Assembly: GCA_030049955.1 (NCBI GenBank)
Contig: JASIJX010000177.1
Span: 10,670 to 74,669, forward strand
Source: Acidobacteriaceae bacterium
GTDB lineage: Bacteria > Acidobacteriota > Terriglobia > Terriglobales > Acidobacteriaceae
DNA: 64,000 bases
Reading direction: 5' to 3'
The notes below the pieces were generated by a model. That model worked only from the letters and a program-made list of their open reading frames with translations. It was not told the DNA's origin and did not search any database. Positions 16,709-24,460 of this stretch are shown one piece after another; within the stretch, counting starts at the first letter, position 1, and each line of letters begins with the position of its first letter. Made by a program: the position numbers and the translations under genes.

Positions 16709-18732
16709 TGGGCTTCAACACAGGACAAACTGCGCGTTACGCATGCTGCGGCGCTGGAGAGATCATGGGGCACATGGGATTCGGCGGCGGATTAGGCTGG
16801 GCCGAGCGCGGCGGAACAGGCCAGGGATCGGCTCGCCGCGCCGCCCTTGATAAGCTGCCGAAGCGCAAAACAGACTTTACGCGCGTTTGGCCTTTAATCT
16901 GGAGCATGCTTAAGCCGCGGCTCTGGCTCATGACCGTCGGCATGGCGCTCACCGGTGCCGGTGTCCTTGCCCGCCTTGCCATCCCCCAGGTCACTAAGCG
17001 GCTCATCGATCAGGTGCTCAACACGCGTCCTCCGCATCTGGAGCGGCTGCCGCAAATCGCGTCGATTGTTCTCGGAGCGACGCTGGTACAGGCAATCACT
17101 GCCTACGCTCTCACCCAGCTCCTTTCCAAGGAAGGACAGCGCCTTATCACCGACCTGCGCATTCGCGTGCAGCGGCACGTTGGCCTGTTGCCAGTCTCCT
17201 ACTATGACGCCAACAGCGCCGGCACCCTGGTGGCTCGCATCATGAGCGACGTGGAAGGTGTGCGCAATCTGCTCGGCACGGGTATCGCTGAATTCATTAG
17301 CAGCATTCTTACCGCCTTCCTCGTTTCAAGCTATCTCTTTCGCAAGAGCGCGGCGGTCACGACCACGGTTCTGGTACTCGTCATCTGCTTCGCCTTCTTT
17401 CTCAAGCATGCATTTCGTGCCGTGCGGCCGATCTTTCGCGAGCGCGGCCGCATCAATGCCGAAGTAACGGGGCGTCTTACTGAATCGCTTGGCGGAGTCC
17501 GCGTGATCAAGGGCTACCACGCCGAAGAACGCGAGGCGGCCGTCTTTGCCACAGGCGCTGAACGCCTGCTCAAGAACGTCATTCACTCCATGACCATGAC
17601 CAGCCTGCTCGGGTCGGCTTCCACCACCGTTACTGGTCTGGTCGCAATCATTGTGATCCTTATGGGCGGCCGGCTAGTGGGGTCTCGCTGGACCATGGGA
17701 GATTACGTCCAGTACACCGCTTACCTCAGCTTCATGACCGCACCGGTCTTTCAGATCGTCAATATCTACACTCAGATCACGGAGGCCTTGGCAGGGCTTG
17801 ATCGCACAACAGAGCTGCTCGCCGAACTGGACGAGCATGACTCGCCGGATCGGACGGTCCGAATGCCCGCGATTCAGGGTGGGGTACGATTTGAGAATGT
17901 GAAGTTCTCGTACCAGGAAGGCAAGCCGGTGCTCCACGGCATCAGCTTTCAGGCGCGGCCGGGATCCGTAACTGCGCTTGTCGGCCCATCGGGCTCCGGC
18001 AAATCCACCGTCATCAGCCTGCTCTGCGCATTTCATACTCCGCATTGCGGTAAAGTCCTGGTCGACGCCTTGGATCTCTCGAAAGCCGACCTGGGTTCGT
18101 TTCGCACACAACTGGGAGTTGTCTTCCAGGATTCATTCCTCTTTGACGGAACCATCCGCGAGAATGTGCTCTTCTCGCGTCCCAATGCCGGCGAACAGGA
18201 ATTTCTCTTTGCCTGTCGAACCGCCTGCGTCGACGAGTTTGCCTGCAGGTTTCCCGAAGGCTATGACACCGTCGTAGGCGAACGCGGCGTCAAGCTCTCC
18301 GGCGGCCAGCGCCAGCGGCTCTCGATCGCCCGCGCTCTGCTTTCTTCTCCGCGTATCCTCATTCTCGATGAAGCTACAAGTTCTCTCGACTCTGAGTCCG
18401 AGGCGATGATCCAGTCCGGATTGGATCAGCTAATGCTCGGCCGTACTACATTTGTCATCGCGCACCGTCTTTCCACGATCCGCCGTGCCGATCAGATTCT
18501 AGTAATGGAAGAGGGCCGAATCGTCGAGAGCGGCAATCATCAGCAGCTGTACGCACGGAAGGGCCGCTATTACGATCTCTATACACGCCAGTACGGGCTT
18601 GAATCGAATCTCTTTCTCGCCCCGGGAGAGGGAGATAAATCGTCGGATGGGTCCGCTGGCGGTATCGAACTGCGTAACGGCGATACCGCAGCTCCGACGA
18701 TTTTCAGCGACTCAAGTATGGCCGCTATGTAA
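16708..18732 (+). CDS. ABC exporter (MsbA-like membrane-ATPase fusion) at the end of the phn operon
   Basis: A 674-residue half-transporter that should act as a homodimer. A glycine-rich N-terminal extension (residues 15-50) precedes the membrane domain (about 65-360). ATPase motifs are canonical: Walker A GPSGSGKST, signature LSGGQRQR, Walker B ILILDEATSSLD, H-loop VIAHRLST. The start codon overlaps the phnM stop (TGATG). The last 40 residues are a low-complexity tail, and the DNA encoding it forms a large stem-loop. Two other exporter subunits are encoded by the divergent operon, so the locus pairs phosphonate uptake with export of something unknown. Confidence 0.88.
   Translation: MGFNTGQTARYACCGAGEIMGHMGFGGGLGWAERGGTGQGSARRAALDKLPKRKTDFTRVWPLIWSMLKPRLWLMTVGMALTGAGVLARLAIPQVTKRLIDQVLNTRPPHLERLPQIASIVLGATLVQAITAYALTQLLSKEGQRLITDLRIRVQRHVGLLPVSYYDANSAGTLVARIMSDVEGVRNLLGTGIAEFISSILTAFLVSSYLFRKSAAVTTTVLVLVICFAFFLKHAFRAVRPIFRERGRINAEVTGRLTESLGGVRVIKGYHAEEREAAVFATGAERLLKNVIHSMTMTSLLGSASTTVTGLVAIIVILMGGRLVGSRWTMGDYVQYTAYLSFMTAPVFQIVNIYTQITEALAGLDRTTELLAELDEHDSPDRTVRMPAIQGGVRFENVKFSYQEGKPVLHGISFQARPGSVTALVGPSGSGKSTVISLLCAFHTPHCGKVLVDALDLSKADLGSFRTQLGVVFQDSFLFDGTIRENVLFSRPNAGEQEFLFACRTACVDEFACRFPEGYDTVVGERGVKLSGGQRQRLSIARALLSSPRILILDEATSSLDSESEAMIQSGLDQLMLGRTTFVIAHRLSTIRRADQILVMEEGRIVESGNHQQLYARKGRYYDLYTRQYGLESNLFLAPGEGDKSSDGSAGGIELRNGDTAAPTIFSDSSMAAM
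18637..18703 (+). terminator. Large stem-loop inside the 3' end of the exporter gene
   Basis: An 11-base outer stem (AAATCGTCGGA at 18637-18647 with TCCGACGATTT at 18693-18703) encloses a 9-base inner stem (GCGGTATCG at 18659-18667 with CGATACCGC at 18681-18689), separated by a 13-base loop. The right outer arm ends in TTTT. It lies about 30 bases before the stop codon, within the low-complexity tail. It looks like a transcription terminator or RNA-stabilising structure for the phn operon. Confidence 0.5.
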
Positions 18733-18925
18733 GACTCACTGCTCGTATTCGTCGCGACAAGTATAGTCGTCGTTGGTTCCCCTCTTTATTCCACATAACG
18801 GTAATCTTGTCTCAGCAAGCTCACTGCACATCCTGCCGAAACTCATTGTCGTTTTTTCGCCCGGATCAAGTTGGATTACCCCCTCTTCGTGGACCAAATT
18901 CGTTAGTTTGCTAAGCTGGATTTTC

Positions 18926-19138
18926 CTAGGCCGAAAGTTCCGAATCGACATCCTCTGCGCATAGGAGGTTCGATTCCAGTTCAGGCGTCGCCTCATCCGT
19001 TGTCGCGATCCGGCGCAGAAGGATCTGCTTCAGTTGCACTGCTGATTCTTCGTTCAATCCCAAATGCGAGGATTCTTCGATAACGGATAGTACAAAACGA
19101 GCACCAGATAAACGGTTTGGTCGTAACCAATCACTCAT
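18926..19138 (-). CDS. Small hypothetical protein
   Basis: A 70-residue open frame with an ATG start at 19136-19138, acidic and leucine-rich, with no recognised family and no good ribosome binding site. It lies between the exporter gene and the first repeat cluster. The stretch from 18733 to 19180 holds nothing else I can identify. It may be a real small gene or a chance frame. Confidence 0.25.
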   Translation of the reverse strand: MSDWLRPNRLSGARFVLSVIEESSHLGLNEESAVQLKQILLRRIATTDEATPELESNLLCAEDVDSELSA

Positions 19139-19185
19139 ATCATTAATTCTAAGGGGCTACTGTGACGTCTGATTGTAGATCCCAG

Positions 19186-19343
19186 AATTCCCTGATTTTG
19201 GCCTGAAAATTCCCTGTTATTTTTCGCCAGCCATGGATTGCTTGGTGGGCTTAAAGGCCATAGTTTCATGGAGATCGGGGAATCCACCGGTCAATTCGTC
19301 CGAAAAATGAATGAAATTCCCTGTACTTCTACCTGTTAACGGG
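19186..19343. repeat. Left cluster of AATTCCCTG repeats with palindromic CCTGTTAACGGG
   Basis: AATTCCCTG occurs at 19186-19194, 19208-19216 and 19315-19323, and the imperfect palindrome CCTGTTAACGGG at 19332-19343. The same units in the same final order occur at the right end of the window (63753-63955). Nothing in this stretch looks coding. It marks the left side of the region rich in insertion-sequence debris. Confidence 0.6.
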
Positions 19344-19409
19344 TAGTGTCCAGACTTTTTCGCACTTTCGGTCTTTGCTGTGAAGCAGGAAGGTTGTTGG
19401 GTTGAAGTT

Positions 19410-19443
19410 TTGCGATACGGCCCCCATGGGGGCCGTATCGCAA
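19410..19443. repeat. Perfect 34-base palindrome
   Basis: The sequence is its own reverse complement over all 34 bases, with centre GGCCCCCATGGGGGCC. It follows a 24-base motif (about 19386-19409, CAGGAAGGTTGTTGGGTTGA and on) that recurs with three differences at 47832-47855, again followed by a CCCATGGGG core. It lies just downstream of the IS256 transposase fragment on the minus strand, so it may be an IS-end hairpin or a terminator without a T-run. Confidence 0.55.
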
Positions 19444-19449
19444 GGGCGG

Positions 19450-19640
19450 TCAGGCGATGGCCTTAACCTCAGCCAGCCTGTTCATCTGCATGTAGCGCTT
19501 CGTGCCCCACTTAGTTCGCCGCGATATGGCGCAGTCTGGCAGCGACTAGCATCAGGGCCGAGTGGCCATCAGGGAAGGCGCCTACCACGCGCGTTCGTCG
19601 TCGAATCTCGCGCATCAGCCTCTCCAACGGGTTATTGGTT
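19450..19640 (-). pseudogene. IS256-family transposase, C-terminal fragment
   Basis: Reading the minus strand gives NPLERLMREIRRRTRVVGAF, then PDGHSALMLVAARLRHIA, the conserved C-terminus of IS256-family (mutator-type) transposases. After a stop and one-base shift the expected end TKRYMQMNRLAE follows. Only about 60 codons remain; the catalytic DDE core is gone. The fragment abuts an IS3 fragment directly, showing one element was disrupted by another. Confidence 0.8.
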
Positions 19641-19644
19641 CTGA

Positions 19645-20160
19645 GACATCAGTCAAGGTGATCGAAGCGCTGGCTGACGTCATCGTCGAGCGCGGCGTGC
19701 CGGAACATCTGCGTTCAGACAACGGGCCGGAGTTCGTGGCCAAAGACCTGCGCCAGTGGCTGGTCAACACTGGCGCCAATACGCTTTACATCGAACCCGG
19801 CTCCCCGTGGGAGACCGGCTACTGCGAATCGTTCAACAGCAAGCTGAGGGATGATTTCCTGAAGGGCGAAATCTTTTACTCGATCAAGGAACTGCGCGTG
19901 CTGGCTGGATGCTGGCGCATCTACTACAACACCATCAGGCCACACTCGTCGCTGGGCTACAAACCGCCCGCGCCAGAAGCATGGCAGACCGAAGCATCTC
20001 CAGGGCATGGAAAACTGGAAAGCACCAAACGCTTCCCACTTTTCCACGCCCGCCGACGACGGCTATCTGAACTCAGCGATACCTGCGCTAAACTAACTCT
20101 TCGCTGGCACAAAACATCGGGCAGGCCAGCATTCCAGCTCAAGAAAAGGGGGCTCTCAAG
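19645..20160 (+). pseudogene. IS3-family transposase OrfB, C-terminal fragment
   Basis: The plus strand encodes the end of an IS3-type integrase domain: RSDNGPEFVAKDLRQW carries the second catalytic aspartate and GYCESFNSKLRDDFL the glutamate, followed by YNTIRPHSSLGYKPPAPEAW, the usual C-terminal signature. The N-terminal half with the first aspartate is missing, cut at the junction with the IS256 fragment. The right side runs into a truncated transporter gene, so the element inserted into or deleted through that gene. Confidence 0.85.
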
Positions 20161-20169
20161 AGAGGCGCC

Positions 20170-20301
20170 TAATGCAAACGCGTGGCAGATGAATGGACCT
20201 GCGCCGGTGATAATGGCGATGTCGAATCCAAAAAGGAGGCCTCCCAAGGCTGCGGTGCACGCCAAGAAGATAAGGTAACAAGAGTGGATTTGATTGGTCA
20301 C
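20170..20301 (-). pseudogene. MFS sugar transporter, N-terminal fragment
   Basis: The first 40 or so codons of a sugar-porter MFS protein: a hydrophobic first helix with LGGLLFGFDIAIITGAGPFI, the classic sugar-porter start. After that the frame runs into IS3 sequence. The start is a GTG at 20299-20301. Together with the decayed oxidoreductase just upstream it indicates a lost metabolic cluster. Confidence 0.7.
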
Positions 20302-20394
20302 TTAGGTGGTACCTCTTCCAAGCATCTGGATGGAGCGGAATCGTTCTGCGCGATCGTAAGCTTCAACTCTTCTCCAATCCACTTGCTGCAAGCT

Positions 20395-20622
20395 GAGTCA
20401 TGCGGTGGCCTATCCGGATTGCGGGCAGTTAGATCGAAGACATACTGGTGTTCTCAAACTGCTGCATAGGTTCCGGAATGTCGAACTCGCGAGGGCGAAT
20501 TGTCTCATAGCGGGAATGTCAAGCTGAAGATAGTCGCCCGGCATGAAGGGGAATTTGCCGGCGAGGTCCAAGGATTCGACGATCAGTTCCTTGATAAATG
20601 TGACAAGAGTATCTTTTTGCAT
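20395..20622 (-). pseudogene. Decayed flavin reductase domain, paralogue of the fusion protein at 24.5-26.7 kb
   Basis: The minus strand reads LVTFIKEL, then FPFMPGDYLQLDIPA, nearly the same as VATFIKEL and FAFTPGDYLQLDIPA in the intact desaturase-Rieske-reductase protein. After a one-base shift it continues YETIRPREFDIPEP, matching YSAIRFRDFDIPEP, and after another shift QYVFDLTARNPD, matching QHVFDLVARNPSD. At least two frameshifts within 230 bases make this a pseudogene. Only the FAD-binding part of the reductase domain remains. Confidence 0.8.
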
Positions 20623-20691
20623 CTCTTTTTCCTAACTGACACAGGACAAAGACGAATGAGCCGCTCCGTGCTTCCAGGCATCGCTAGGCGT

Positions 20692-22871
20692 CTACTTGCT
20701 GCATTTCTCGCGTGCGCGCGATCGCTGGCTGCGTCTAACTTCAAGAACGAGAGCATCCGTTCCGGATATGGGAATATTGACACCTTGACGCAGTTGTGCT
20801 CCAGTCCAGGAGAAAGTTTGGCTCGAATTCCACACAGTCGCGGTGACGGCGCTATTCGGAAATCCGGGAATGCTGACGTGTGCCGTCGTGTCGGGAGCAT
20901 CGTTGCGAAATAGGACGATCAGCCCTTCTCCTTCACGAGAGAAGCGCGCGAAGCCGTCCCATTGATTGATTGATTCGAGGTTGACGCCATGCTCCGAGTT
21001 GAAAGAAAGATTGGTTCAGGAGCACCTGCTTCCTCAGGGATCGATAACGCGCAATCCAACTCGCATAATGGGCACGGTCCTGCGGCGATACCTTGCGGAA
21101 ATCCCCAAGCATCACCGGGTAGGAGCCCATCTCTGTGGCGGCTTGCACGCGCCATGAACCGGTTTCCCCTTGGAGATTGCCAATCAACATCGACTCGGCG
21201 GGAATCGCCATACCGCGCTGATAAAGAAGCATCCGAGTTGCTCTGGGGCCGGCATCGGTGATCGTGCGATTCCCAACGTTACTGAGCCAATCGAGGTCAG
21301 CGTCACGTAGCAGGGCGTAATCAATGAGGTGCTTGCCGCCCCAGAGCTCGTAAGTATAGTCAATCAGCAAATCAGGAAAGCTGTAGTGCAGTTTATCCGC
21401 AATGTACTGGAGCGCTTCGTAGCCACGAGGGATTACCTCGTGATCGGCTTGGCTGGCGCCGCCCGTAACAGGCAGGCTGCTCGCCATAGGCATTGAACAC
21501 GGTTGTCAAGTCCAGCTTGAGATAGCGCACGTTATAGCGGCGGACTTGGGAAGCAAGCCGCTCAAGCACATCGTCGCGAAAAGGCGAGGCGAGATTCATC
21601 AGCACCAGGCCCTGCGTCAGGTGGGTGCTGCCATCCTGATTGTGGCAGACCCACTCGGGATGATCTACCACAACTGGCGAATCGCGATCGGCAGTTGCCA
21701 AGGGATACCAAAGGCCAAATTGCATTCCACTTTGCTGCGCCACTTCCAAGACTGGGTTGAGCCCATCCGGGAACCGCGCTGCGTTGACTGCATTATCCCC
21801 GCGCTTTTGTTCCCACCCATCGTCAATGGCAAATATTCCGAAACCCGACTGGGCCACGGCGCGCTCCAAATTCTCGAGTTGAGCCGCGTCGATCTTGCCC
21901 CGAAACGGCTGAAAGTCGTTATAGATCCACTGAGGAGGATCTTCATGGCGCGCGATATTCGCCAGCACATATTGTGGAATGAGCCAGTGAGGGTCCTGGG
22001 CCGTTCCCCTCTAGTAGAGGACAAAAGAGACTGCCGCAGTGGTAAATGTTTCATTGGGAGCGAGCGTGCGCTCGAACGAAAACAGGTCCGTATCGTACAT
22101 AGCAACCACACCGGGCTTCCAGTGACTCCATTTGCCGATTACGCCAACTTCGGTTCGGCGCAGCACGCCTGGCAATTCGCTCAGGACAGCGACGCCGTCT
22201 CCCGTGCGAGCGTTCTCGAGCAGGATTGCAACATCGTCGGCGCGACCAGTAAAAAGAATCTCCCCCGGACTCTCCCCGTATCCTCCAAATGCCAGCAGAT
22301 AAGCGGGCTGGGCCGGTGCAATCGGTTCGCAAGCAATGGAAAGGTCGCTTAATGTGAGCTGCTTTGCTGTTCGGTTACGTATAGCAAGGAATTGGCGAAT
22401 GCCGGTGGCGCCAGCAGGGAGAATATAGTAGAGCATCACGGCAAGTGCCCCATCCCGTGAACTCAGATCCACATCCAGGTGACGTGCGCCTGCCGAATCC
22501 GTGTTCTCCTCAGCCTTCACAAGCGTAAACGCATCAGGCGTCCCAGTATAGGCGCGGCTGTTCGCGACAAAGCGAAATTGGCGACAGTAAGTGTTCATCG
22601 TTTCCTACTCTGGACCGATGAACTCGCGATCATTCGTGAGGTTCTTCCAGCTTTGTGTCACTATGCCATCATGCGCGTCGAAAGCGATAGCGCGACTGAC
22701 AAGTCCGTTGTTCAAAAGCCAACGATTCGCCGTTGGAATGCTGTTCTGGGCGCACAGAGTGCTCCCGGCCACTAGAAGCACCGAAGCTGCGCCGCTAATT
22801 CGAGAGAAGCTCAAAATGCTTGCACTCACTTCGATACCTGTCCTCCTCATGGCGAGCTTAGCAACACACAT
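20692..22871 (-). pseudogene. Alpha-galactosidase-like glycosidase (GH36 type), multiply interrupted
   Basis: A coherent clan-D glycosidase can be read across 2.2 kb on the minus strand if four lesions are repaired: TAG stops at 22605-22607 and 22011-22013 (the frame continues unchanged after both), a frameshift near 21480 and another near 20940. Landmarks in order are a signal peptide, WIYNDFQPF, IDDGWE, YLKLDLTTVFNAYG (likely nucleophile Asp) and LIDYTYELWGGKHLIDYALL. The C-terminal beta domain (TVWNSSQTFSWTG) is recovered after the last shift and ends at 20692. It lies downstream of the sulfatase on the same strand and was probably once part of that operon. Confidence 0.82.
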
Positions 22872-22968
22872 CTACGAGGCGGGTCCCGGCCCTTCTCGGT
22901 ACGGATGAGACGCAGCCGCCCTTCTCCGTATATAGCGTTTAAGATGCTTCTGCCCTACGGAGATGCAT

Positions 22969-24432
22969 TCAGATCGGCCGTGAGTATCCCTGATTTTGTA
23001 CTGTTTCGAGCAGATTTGTAAGCCTGGCCACAATCTCGGGGTGCTCCTGGTATACGTTGTCCATTTCGTATGGATCAATCGCGAGATTGAAAAGCTGCCC
23101 TCTCGGACCACCTGGCATCGGGTCAGCGCGTTCCGGCTTGGAGTACCACCCACCGGACCCTAGTCCCAACACTAGCTTCCAATTTCCTTCTTGAATGCCA
23201 AACATCCCTTCAGAGGAGTGATGCACGAGCGATTTGCGTACAGGTGCATTGCTTTGTCCAAGCAGCACAGGTAATTGGTTGAGGCTGTCTTCCGCAGCAT
23301 CCGGTGGAAGTTTTGTTTCGCCGATTGCTGCCGTCGTGGCCATAAAATCAGACGTACAACCAAGCACATCGGTTACCGAGCTAGCAGGAATGTGTCCTGG
23401 CCAGCGCGCGATGAACGGAATACGGTGGCCGCCGTCCCATATGTCCGCTTTCTGCCCTCGCCAGTATTTGTTGGCGCGGTGTTCATACTGCGCCATATCC
23501 GGGAGCCGCCAGTCGGCCCCATGATCGCTGGTGAAGATGAAAAGTGTGTTGTTTTCCATCCCGCTTTCTGATACCGCAGCCATGACCTTTCCCAACATGA
23601 CATCCACTTCTACGACGTAATCGCCGTATTCGCCGGCCTTGGACTTTCCTTTGTGCTCTGGAAGCGGCACCCATGGTGTATGCGGTGAAGGCAGCGCGAA
23701 ATAAAGAAAGAAAGGCTGCGACGGAGTTTTCGCACGATCCTTAATAATGTCCACTGCTTTATTCGTCACATTTGGTAACACCTGTGCGAAATCAAAACGG
23801 GGCGCCATTGGCCCTTCGCGCCAAAATGCTCCCCGTTCCTTGCAGCCCGGAGTCAAAGACGTTGGCTGCTCGGTCGCGTGATCGTTTTCAAAATACAGAT
23901 ACGGCGGCATGTCTAACGACGCCGGGATGCCAAAGTAATAGTCAAAACCTTGATCCACAGGGCAAGGATGAAAGGGCTTAGAGTAGTCCGTTTTGGGGCT
24001 ATCACCCAGTCCGAGATGCCACTTGCCTACACCCGCGGTGTAATAGCCCTCTGACTTTAGCATAGAGGCGACTGTCATGCGGCCAGGCTCAATCAATGCG
24101 GGCGAATCGCCTTCAAGCACCTGTCTCTTCAGAATCGTACGCCAGCAATAGCGGCCGGTAAGAACACTGTAACGGCTCGGAGTGCAAACCGCGGAAGAAG
24201 AATGCATGTTAGTCCAACGCATTCCTCGGCTGGCAAGGCGATTGGCATTTGGCGTCGGAATCGCCGAGCGCGAGTTATAACAATCCAGATCGCCCCAACC
24301 CAAGTCATCGCAAATAACGAAAACAATATTAGGTTTCTGTGGTCGATCCGTCTTGGCTAACGCAGGCAAGTTGGATACTGCGGACAACGCCGCAAGGCCA
24401 GAACAAAACTCTCGACGGTTTACCTGGTGCAT
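22969..24432 (-). CDS. Arylsulfatase-type sulfatase (S1 family), Tat-exported
   Basis: A 487-residue sulfatase. The start at 24430-24432 follows AGGAG and gives a twin-arginine type leader (NRREFCSGLAAL). The formylglycine motif CTPSRYSVLTGR has its cysteine near residue 83; metal-site segments PNIVFVICDDLGWGD and FIFTSDHGADW are present. It should hydrolyse sulfate esters, probably on a polysaccharide, in the periplasm. The active-site cysteine must be oxidised by a maturase, and none is in this window. It begins 28 bases after the fusion oxidoreductase stop, so the two are probably co-transcribed. Confidence 0.9.
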   Translation of the reverse strand: MHQVNRREFCSGLAALSAVSNLPALAKTDRPQKPNIVFVICDDLGWGDLDCYNSRSAIPTPNANRLASRGMRWTNMHSSSAVCTPSRYSVLTGRYCWRTILKRQVLEGDSPALIEPGRMTVASMLKSEGYYTAGVGKWHLGLGDSPKTDYSKPFHPCPVDQGFDYYFGIPASLDMPPYLYFENDHATEQPTSLTPGCKERGAFWREGPMAPRFDFAQVLPNVTNKAVDIIKDRAKTPSQPFFLYFALPSPHTPWVPLPEHKGKSKAGEYGDYVVEVDVMLGKVMAAVSESGMENNTLFIFTSDHGADWRLPDMAQYEHRANKYWRGQKADIWDGGHRIPFIARWPGHIPASSVTDVLGCTSDFMATTAAIGETKLPPDAAEDSLNQLPVLLGQSNAPVRKSLVHHSSEGMFGIQEGNWKLVLGLGSGGWYSKPERADPMPGGPRGQLFNLAIDPYEMDNVYQEHPEIVARLTNLLETVQNQGYSRPI

Positions 24433-24460
24433 TTCAAAACTCCTAGGGTAATTGTGTGAC

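Noticed and set aside
18736..18996. 86-codon minus-strand frame after the phn operon
   Set aside because: It overlaps the other small frame at 18926-19138, has no ribosome binding site and no recognisable family; I could support at most one of the two, weakly.
22011..22607. Possible stop-codon recoding (TAG read through) in the alpha-galactosidase
   Set aside because: Frameshifts elsewhere in the same gene and normal TAG stops in neighbouring genes make a pseudogene the simpler reading.
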